Part shown: positions 57,112-64,000 of the stretch, piece by piece
Layout: each line of letters begins with the position of its first letter
Position numbering within the stretch: the first letter of the stretch is position 1
DNA from: Protopterus annectens
Taxonomy: Eukaryota; Chordata; Ceratodontiformes; Protopteridae
Length of the DNA: 64,000 nt
Assembly: GCF_019279795.1 (NCBI RefSeq)
Contig: NC_056737.1
Location: 1,192,523,172 to 1,192,587,171 of the forward strand
Direction of reading: 5' to 3'
Notes under the pieces: model-generated
Told to the model about the DNA's origin: nothing
Seen by the model: only the letters and a program-made list of their open reading frames with translations
The model's database searches: none
Program-made: the position numbers and the translations under genes

Positions 57112-57544
57112 AGAGAGAAGGTACATGTCTGTGTGTTGTATGAGAGAGTAGGTAAGCATGTGCGTGTGATGTCTAGCATCTGTTTGTTCAGTGTGATACT
57201 ATTAGTAGCTGTCTATGCAGATGAGCAGAGGTTTGTATGTGTTGCTGGCTTATTTTCCTTATTATAATAGTGTTTTGGGGACTGAGGTGTTGTGCCGTAA
57301 TGTGTAGTGCAGTGATAAGGACCAGAGAATCAGCCAGCTTGACAGTTCTAATATTCAAAAAACTCTCTACGTGTTGTACTTGTTTTATCAAATGTTATTA
57401 TGCATATATTTTAGAATTCCTATTACTGATGTGTGTTACATGCATCTGTAACAAGATTGCAATCATATTAATATAGGGAAGTTTATTCCACTTCCTGGAC
57501 TTTCATTAAGTTTGCTGCCGGAGTTTTGTTGTTTGTCCTGGGCT
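57110..57544. other. no gene recognised
   Basis: Unassigned sequence between the TG repeat and the target duplication of the full-length CR1. Confidence 0.5.
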
Positions 57545-57700
57545 TTAATTCATACTTCCATATTCTATAAATGTATCGTTTTACCATTCATAGGTTCATA
57601 GGTTCATAGGTTTATACTAGGCTAACTGCCCTAGGGCATTTATAAGCCTAGCCCAAAGTTGTGTGGCTTATGCCGCCCCTTATGTTAGAAATACTGTGCC

Positions 57701-60518
57701 CATTAGTTTGTTTTGCCTCTGTCCAGTAGTGACACAGAGATGATTCCTGGGGTAAACCTACGATCTCCCATCCACCGGTCAAGATTTCTCTTGAACAGAG
57801 CCAGCGAGGTGCTCTGCCTTACATGGACCGGGACTTTATTCCACAGCATGGGGAGTCTTTGGGTGATAAATCTATCCCACCAGCACGTCCTATTTATAGC
57901 CATGCTAAGGTTTAAGTCTCTTGCTCTAGTGGTTTTGGTGGATTTGTTTTTTTGAGGTGGAGCATGTCCATTAATTCCGGGTTGGTCATGGCCTTGTATG
58001 TCAGGCACAGGTTACCTCTGAGCAGACGGTATGCAACTGAATAGAGTTGGAGTTTCTTCAGTCTGGCAGCATATGACAGGTTTTGGAGTCCCTTTATCCT
58101 TTTGGTGAGGAACTTTTGGGGTCTCTCCAATTGCTGCAGGTGTCGGGTGAGATACATCCCGAATGGGGCATTGTACTCGATCATTGGTCTGATAAGTGAA
58201 GAGTACAGGGGAACAATGACCTCACTTGATCTGGATGTGAATCCCTTCATGATCAGGTGGGCAATGTAGAAGGTCTTTCGAACCACTTTAGCAACGTGAG
58301 TGTCAAACGAGAGGCCACTGTCAACCTGGGTCCCCAGGTCCCTGATAACCTCTTCTGTGCTTAGTGGGTTGCCACCTATATGGTAGCTTGGGGTTACCTT
58401 GTTTTTCCTGAAGGGTATGACTATACACTTTTTTGCGTTTAACTTCAGGCCATGGCTCTGGCACCAGCTATCAGTTTCCGTGAGACCCCTCTGAAGGATG
58501 TCTGCGTCCGATGTACTATCCACTATGGCACCCAGTTTGCAGTCATCCGCCAACTTTGTCAGCCATAGTCCTCCTATGTTTGCCTGTACTTCTGAGAAGT
58601 AGATGCTGAACAATAGGGGGCCAAGGACTGAGCCCTGTGGGACTCCACTTGTAACCGGCTTGGAGTCTGACATGGCTCCATCAACTCTAACCCTGTGGGT
58701 TCTGTCCTTTAGCCAGTTTGCAACCCATCTTGTGACATATGGGTTTACATTTAAGCTGGTAAGTTTCTCTATAATACCCGAGTGGGGTATTGTGTCGAAA
58801 GCTTTTGCAAGGTCAAGGTAGGCTGTATGGACTGCCTTTCCCTCATCAATGGCCTTGGTGACTGTTTCGAAGAAGTCGACCAAGTTCAAAAGGCAAGATC
58901 TGCCCTTGACAAAGCCAAACTGGGTTGGGTCCAAGGTCTGCAAGTCCCCTATGTCCTTGTTTATGAGTTCCATTATGATCCTCTCCATAGCTTTGCAGAC
59001 CAGGCTTGTTAAGCTTATGGGGTGGTAATAACCAGGGTCCGTAGAGGCACCGCCTTTGTGGAGTGGGACCACAGTTGCCGTACGCCACTCCTTGGGCACA
59101 TATCCTGTGGTGAGGCTAAGATTAAACAGCTGCCTTATGTGCGGGTTTAGTTCTTCATTAAGTTCATATAGCACACAGCTGGGGACCCCATCCGGTCCCA
59201 TTGATGCTGTGTTTTTAGCTTTAGAGAGAGCAGCTTTCACGTGTGCATTTGAGATGTCTGGGAGGCTACACTCAGTTGGGATAGTTATCTCTCCTTTTGG
59301 GGGGGAGAGGGGGGTGAAGTTTGCGCTGAACCTGTCTGCCAGTATGTTGGCAATGTCTGTGGGTTCAGTGATTTTTGTATCATTTTGGACTAATTCTGAG
59401 CATATCTGGGAGTTTCCACCCAGGTTTCTGTCATAGCTGAAGAAGGCCTTATGATTGTCTTTTGAATCTATGGCAATTTTTCTATCAAAGTTGGCCTTGG
59501 ATGATTTTATGAGGGATCGTAGTTTCTTGCTAGTGCTGATCAAAGATGCCTTCCCTTTTTGGGATTTTGCTCTATCATGTAATAGCTTTCTCCTCTTATT
59601 GTAAAGTTTGTTTATGGCTGGGGTCCACCAGACTGGACGTTTGCCCTTGGTGGAAAGAGTCTTGGTTTTATTTGGGATTGCCTGATCCATGCAGTCCTGA
59701 AGGTGTTCATAGAAGGCATTTGTAAGGGCTTCCGCAGCTTGGGTTGTGGTTTCCATTGGCTCGGGGGCCTTGAAGGATACCACACCTGTCTTGAGTAGTG
59801 TGAAGTTTGCTTTAGAGAAGTTCTTCACTGTGGTCTTTTTTGTTTGGGGTGGGGGCGGGATGTGGATTTCTAGTGAGATTAGTTTATGATCTGATCTCAC
59901 CAATGAGGGATATACTTCCGGTGTGGAGCATTTTGTCCCCGTGTTCATGATGATGAGATCTAGTATATTTTCTCCTCTTGTGGGGACGGTGACTAGTTGT
60001 TCCATGGCATTTGAATTTATGAACTCCAGGAACCTTTGGGCTAGAAAGTTTGGGCTTAGGTAATGTTCCCAGTCTATATTCGGGTAGTTGAAGTCACCCA
60101 ATATGATGGTGTTTGGTAATACATTTATACCCTCCAGTGTCTTCAGGAAGGCTGTGTGGGTTTCCTTAGTTTGAGAGGGTGGCCTGTAACATGCTACAAA
60201 TTGTAGAGCAGTTTTGCCTATGGTTAATTGCACCTGGATGGTTTCCGATGCTTCGTGCGTAGCCACCAACCTGGAGGTGTGGGTATCCTTGATGAATATG
60301 GATACACCCCCTCCTTTTGTGGTGTGGTCCGGGTTTTGGGGCCGGAACGCATGATATGAGATGAAACCTGATAGTGCCAGGGTGCTCTCAGGAGCCTTGA
60401 ACCAGGTTTCAGTCACAGCACAGACATCGATGTTCTCCATACTGAGAAGGGCCTCGAGTGCGTGCATTTTGAGATTTAGACTTCTGGCATTGAGCAGCAT
60501 TACCCTTAGTTTCTTCAC
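57701..60518 (-). pseudogene. CR1 ORF2: APE endonuclease and reverse transcriptase, one frameshift
   Basis: 868 codons in one frame (60518-57912). The remaining ~80 continue in another frame to 57703 after the loss of one base in an A/C run near 57945 (the copy at 10252 keeps it). Position 60518 is GTG; the first ATG in frame is at 60497-60499, in VMLLNARSLNLK. Endonuclease: NARSLN, CAVTETWF (about residue 38), ILGDFNYPNIDW (about 140), RSDHKLIS (about 209). RT: VPLHKGG, LDLAKAFDTIPH (about 565), GVPQGSVLGPLLFSIYF (about 623) and LADDCKLGA (about 657), where the sister copy has FADD. C-terminal VHVRQSTSLALFKRN is preserved. It starts 55 bases after the ORF1 stop. Confidence 0.93.
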
Positions 60519-60573
60519 GTTTTTGTTTTCTAGGGTGGTAGGTTTAGAATTTGAGCCTTGCCTAAAAAAGGTA

Positions 60574-61503
60574 CTATGGCGGTGGCAAGAGCCTTAGCCA
60601 ATATCCGGAATCCCAGGGTGACAGGTGCAAGCCGTCCCTTGCGAAGCAGCGTGGCTTGTCGAGCATGTCATCCCAGGCAGACAGGCACTGGATCCCTTTT
60701 GAATGACACCAGAAATTACGCCAATTGTTAAAGCTGATCATCTTGTCACTATATTGTGGCATCATTCTTGGTGAAGGAAGGATACTGCTCAGGGTCAGGG
60801 TCATACCTGCCTGGGCTACATAATCAGAGAGCTCCTCTATGTCTCTTTTCATGTAGTCCAGGGAGGTACATCTCAGGTCGTTCACACCAGCATGGACAAT
60901 GACTGTGTCATACCTGTACTTGCCGTGGAGTGACCTGAGTGCTTGTGTTATGTGGCGGATTCTAGCACCCGATAGGCAGCTTACCGTGACTCTCTCCTTG
61001 TTCAGCCTGGTGAGTGGGACGTCAGTGTGTCTGACTATGGAGTCACCTATGACAAGTATGTTTGGTGTTGTATTTGGCCCTAAGGGCAGTGACTGCTTTG
61101 CACACTGATTTTGTTGTTTATGTGTTGTTTGTGTGGTGTATTGAGTTTGCAGTTGCTTGGGTGTCTGCTTTGGAGGCCTCTGCTGTTTAGGTAAATTTTT
61201 ACTCAGAGCCTCCGAGTATGTCTTAGTGTGTTTATGTGTTTGATTCAGTGGTGTGGTTGAGTTATGTGAGACTGGTATTGTGGTGTGTGTAGTTGCCTTC
61301 TCCTCCTGCTTGGTCTTGCCAGTCCTGAGTTGAGAGAGCTTAGCCTCCAGTCTGGCTAAATAGCTGCATCTCTCACAAGTGTTAGTGTTACGTGGGAGGA
61401 GGAGAGGGTTGTCCGTGTACATGAGGCAATTGTAACATTGTCTCAGAATTCCCAGATTCACCAACTGGGCAGGAGAGGACGCCAGCATCTGACCCTTCGA
61501 CAT
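60574..61503 (-). CDS. CR1 ORF1 protein: Cys-rich head and SGNH/GDSL esterase-like domain
   Basis: 309 codons from MSKGQMLASSP. Residues 23-46 hold C-x2-C-x16-C-x2-C (CYNC...CERC), a possible zinc site, followed by a short coiled coil (SYLARLEAKLSQLR). A Thr/Gln/Lys-rich basic linker spans about residues 70-145. The SGNH domain has ILVIGDSIVRHTDVP (about 148-162), HAGVNDLRCTS (about 205) and RDGLHLSP (about 290). Compared with the copy at 46434, the last ~17 residues differ because one base is missing in the SPLGF/SPWDS region, giving an early stop. Role by family: RNA binding/chaperone in the retrotransposition particle; the esterase role is unknown. Confidence 0.9.
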   Translation of the reverse strand: MSKGQMLASSPAQLVNLGILRQCYNCLMYTDNPLLLPRNTNTCERCSYLARLEAKLSQLRTGKTKQEEKATTHTTIPVSHNSTTPLNQTHKHTKTYSEALSKNLPKQQRPPKQTPKQLQTQYTTQTTHKQQNQCAKQSLPLGPNTTPNILVIGDSIVRHTDVPLTRLNKERVTVSCLSGARIRHITQALRSLHGKYRYDTVIVHAGVNDLRCTSLDYMKRDIEELSDYVAQAGMTLTLSSILPSPRMMPQYSDKMISFNNWRNFWCHSKGIQCLSAWDDMLDKPRCFARDGLHLSPWDSGYWLRLLPPP

Positions 61504-61930
61504 GCTAGAAAGAATTATGAGTTGGTATGAGACAGAAAAGTAGTGGGCTTAGCAGGGAAGTGGGCACTCCTGGGGGTTTTGCTAGTGAGAGATTTGTATA
61601 ATATAGGAGTGCTTGACCTGCAAAGAGAATGCTTATAAGACAAGGGATATGCTTATAAGACAAGTGCTGAGCTTTTTGAGAAGAAAAAGCTATTTGGAAC
61701 AAGTGCTGCACTTTTTAGTGAAGGTGTAAACTGTTTAGGTTCCTAACAGAGCAGTTCTAAGGGAAAAATTGAAGAACAGACTTTCTGGAGCCAGAAAGAG
61801 TTTAACCTTGTTTAACCGGCGCTGCCCGATGCTGCTCTAGTGGCAACTCCGCGCTAAATTGCGCTAAAGCACGTTAAAGTGTGCTTGATAGCAGGGGCTG
61901 GAAAGAAGCAGGAATAGACCCAAAACGGAC
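61504..61930 (-). other. CR1 unique 5' leader
   Basis: Between the monomer array and the ORF1 ATG. It holds a near repeat (GCTTATAAGACAAG twice, at about 61632 and 61654) and a small GC-richer patch (GGCGCTGCCCGATGCTGCTC at about 61818). No reading frame on the sense strand is supported. Confidence 0.7.
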
Positions 61931-63432
61931 AATAAAACTAGAGTTTCAAGTCAGTAACCACCTCTACAGGGGGCAGGGAAGCTGCTCAATGTTATTCACT
62001 GCCACTGATCAACAGAGAGACCCTCCTTCAGCCCAAGCAAAAATGGCCTCACAGAAACGTTCAAACAGTTCAGGAACAGCAAGCCTGTAACTGAACTTTT
62101 TTAACTCTCAGAAAAGTGGGAAAAAGCAAGATTTTTTTTGTTTTGTTTTTACAGAGATAGCAGAGGTTCACAAGTAATATCAAGTTATAACAGTGCAGTA
62201 AATGACCCCACACAAGAGTGCTAGGTCAAGGACAGAAAATATGCAAGTTTTAAGAAAAAAACGATTTAAAATTAAGTGCAAACAGGAAATTCAGCAAACA
62301 GCTTTTGGTTGTGCTCTAAATACAGCTACTAATACAGAAATCAAGTTTAACAAGCCAGAAAATGCTCAAGCTAGGCAGCTATGCAGAAAAACTTAGCAAA
62401 TAAACAGAGAAAAAATACTTAAAATCTCAAAAAGTGGCTCCCTTCTTCTCTCAGCGTTTTTTCCTCTTGGAGGGTGCTTCACCAACAGCCAACAAGCCTG
62501 AAAAGATGCCCAAACCACGAGGCAACTAGGTTTTAAGAGAGGAAGATGAAAAAGTTTTGGAAATGACCCCTAGTGGCCAGTAAAACTACAGTTTCAAGTC
62601 AGTAACCACCTCTACGGGGGGCAGGGAAGCTGCTCAATGTTATTCACTGCCACTGATCAACAGAGAGACCCTCCTTCAGCCCAAGCAAAAATGGCCTCAC
62701 AGAAACTTTCAAACAGTTCAGGAACAGCAAGCCTGTAACTGAACTTTTTTAACTCTCAGAAAAGTGGGAAAAAAGCAAGATTTTTTTTTTGTTTGTTTTT
62801 TACAGAGATAGCAGAGGTTCACAAGTAATATCAAGTTATAACAGTGCAGTAAATGACCCCACACAAGAGTGCTAGGTCAAGGACAGAAAATATGCAAGTT
62901 TTAAGAAAAAAACGATTTAAAATTAAGTGCAAACAGGAAATTCAGCAAACAGCTTTTGGTTGTGCTCTAAATATAGCTACTAATACAGAAATCAGGTTTA
63001 ACAAGCCAGAAAATGCTCAAGCTAGGCAGCTATGCAGAAAAACTTAGCAAATAAACAGAGAAAAATACTTAAAATCTCAAAAGTGGCTCCCTTCTTCTCT
63101 CAGCGTTTTTTCCTCTTGGAGGGTGCTTCACCAACAGCCAACAAGCCTGAAAAGATGCCCAAACCATGAGGCAACTAGGTTTTAAGAGAGGAAGATGAAG
63201 GAGTTTTGGAAATGACCCCTAGTGGCCAATAAAACTACAGTTTCAAGTCAGTAACCACCTCTACGGAGGGCAGGGAAGCTGCTCAATGTTATTCACTGCC
63301 ACTGATCAACAGAGAGACCCTCCTTCAGCCCAAGCAAAAATGGCCTCACAGAAACTTTCAAACAGTTCAGGAACAGCAAGCCTGTAACTGAACTTTTTTA
63401 ACTCTCAGAAAAGTGGGAAAAAAGCAAGATTT
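61931..63432 (-). promoter_or_regulatory. tandem 648-bp 5' monomers of CR1 (2.4 copies)
   Basis: Units start (plus coordinates) at TAAAACTA in 61933, 62581 and 63230, with periods 648 and 649 and only a few differences between copies. The third copy stops in its T-rich stretch (A-rich on the sense strand) at the element's 5' edge. Because the target duplication lies outside them, the monomers belong to the LINE. By analogy with mouse L1 monomers they are expected to hold promoter activity; no core promoter motif was identified. Small plus-strand open stretches here (62202-62396, 62853-63047) are antisense by-products. Confidence 0.85.
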
Positions 63433-63509
63433 TTGTTTTTTTTTTTTTTGTTTTTGTTTTTCATAAACTTAATTCATACTTCCACATTCTATAAATGTAT
63501 CGTTTTACC

Positions 63510-63774
63510 TAGGTATGCTTATGCTCATTCTATTTTAATTGGTTTGTCTGTGGTTAGTAATAAATACATGAACTCAGCAATATACTCAGCATTCCATGCC
63601 TCTTTATTCTTGTGGTATCCTACTTTATACAGTGAAAACTTGCACCTTACCCTTAAACCCAACCACCTCCTAGACACACATTTGTAGTAGTCATGCTATT
63701 GGAACAGCCATGTGCACATTGTATTTCTTTTTCAGGCTTTTAAGTCTAAGTTATATTAACTTGGTCATATCTGT
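63510..63774. other. no gene recognised
   Basis: Unassigned sequence following the second copy of the 41-bp repeat. Confidence 0.5.
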
Positions 63775-64000
63775 CTCATAGATTTTTGTAGTATCTTGTG
63801 AGCCCGGATTTTATTTATTATTTTTATTTTTATTTTTTATTTTATTTTACATTTGTTAACTGGGAAAGTCCAACTGGATACATATCCATTTTCAGTGGAG
63901 GCCCTGGGAGAAAAGCTCCATGTTATGCAAGAATTTAGTAACAACAACAATAAAAATGTAGGTATTTAGTAACAATAAAAATGTAGGTTACAAGATATCT
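63775..64000 (-). mobile_element. LINE B-type 3' end (LINE or SINE)
   Basis: On the minus strand: GGAGCTTTTCTCCCAGGGCC, CCACTGAAAATGGATATGTA, CCCAGTTAACAAATG and a long (TAAAA)n-like tail ending near 63805. This matches the LINE B terminus at 43040-43137 and the SINE tail at 26460-26545. The upstream part runs off the window, so LINE or SINE cannot be decided. Confidence 0.75.

Larger units (their letters stand above)
57586..63468 (-). mobile_element. near-intact CR1-clade LINE with tandem 5' monomers
   Basis: On the minus strand: an A-rich 5' edge, 2.4 tandem 648-bp monomers (63468-61931), a unique leader (61930-61504), ORF1 (61503-60574), ORF2 (about 60518-57701), a 3' UTR and about three ATGAACCT tail repeats (57587-57615). 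Flanked by the 41-bp direct repeat. The short 3' tandem repeat instead of poly(A) is typical of CR1. Only single-base lesions are seen in ORF1 and ORF2, making it the youngest LINE in the window and a likely relative of an active source. Confidence 0.93.
57545..63509. repeat. 41-bp direct repeat flanking the full-length CR1
   Basis: 57545-57585 and 63469-63509 match at 40 of 41 positions (one T/C difference in TTCCATATTC/TTCCACATTC). They abut the LINE 3' tail on one side and its A-rich 5' start on the other. Read as a target-site duplication, long for a LINE. Confidence 0.85.

Noticed and set aside
56986..57267. 93-codon open frame rich in Cys-Val
   Set aside because: It is the TG microsatellite read in one frame.
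58603..59436. Plus-strand open frames opposite CR1 ORF2, and similar antisense frames at 8776-9603 and 46661-47041
   Set aside because: Antisense shadows of the LINE ORFs; they recur with every copy and have no domain of their own.

Overview
The window is eukaryotic, almost certainly vertebrate, intergenic DNA from a large, repeat-rich genome. It carries CR1-clade LINEs with a lipase/esterase-like ORF1, two kinds of RTE-clade LINE (one Rex3-like), Penelope-like elements (PLEs), tRNA-derived SINEs, a small inverted-repeat DNA element and long satellites. I see no host protein-coding gene and no host RNA gene. The species cannot be fixed from this sequence; a lungfish, amphibian or other slow-turnover vertebrate would fit.

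Layout. 1-24807: an A-rich satellite of ~50-56 bp units, broken by twelve ~325-bp long units and by one 5'-truncated CR1 insertion (7873-10610). 24808-31463: old LINE pieces (a CR1 reverse-transcriptase scrap, an RTE-1-like element on the minus strand, a degraded CR1), two tRNA-derived SINEs, and a 967-bp palindromic Penelope-type element inserted in the RTE endonuclease with a 14-bp target duplication. 31464-43137: a nest. A jockey-superfamily LINE ('LINE B') preceded by five ~143-bp tandem repeats was hit in its 3' UTR by a 6.45-kb PLE (15-bp target duplication). That PLE has inverted terminal repeats, three tandem copies of part of its RT, and a second Penelope-type element (15-bp target duplication) inside its GIY-YIG nuclease. 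43138-50870: a Rex3-like RTE on the minus strand, split by a degraded CR1 (ORF1 plus broken ORF2) that has 330-345-bp tandem repeats at its 5' end. 50871-57585: unassigned DNA, a ~365-bp TIR element, an old CR1/L2 RT fragment, a SINE, a ~100-bp minisatellite and a TG repeat. 57586-63468: a nearly intact CR1 on the minus strand, flanked by a 41-bp direct repeat (40/41 identical) and carrying 2.4 copies of a ~648-bp tandem 5' monomer. 63775-64000: the 3' tail of another LINE B relative.

How the parts work together. ORF1 (SGNH esterase plus Cys-rich head) and ORF2 (APE endonuclease plus RT) of CR1 form a target-primed retrotransposition machine. The SINE at 26293 ends in the same 3' tail as LINE B, as expected of a SINE that borrows that LINE's RT. 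All the Penelope-type copies share a hammerhead-ribozyme-like core (CTGAAGA, hairpin, G/A-AAA) in their terminal repeats. The strongest leads are the tandem 5' repeats associated with three LINEs, the hammerhead-bearing palindromic PLE, the RT triplication, and the evidence that the satellite's short unit is an internally deleted form of its long unit.
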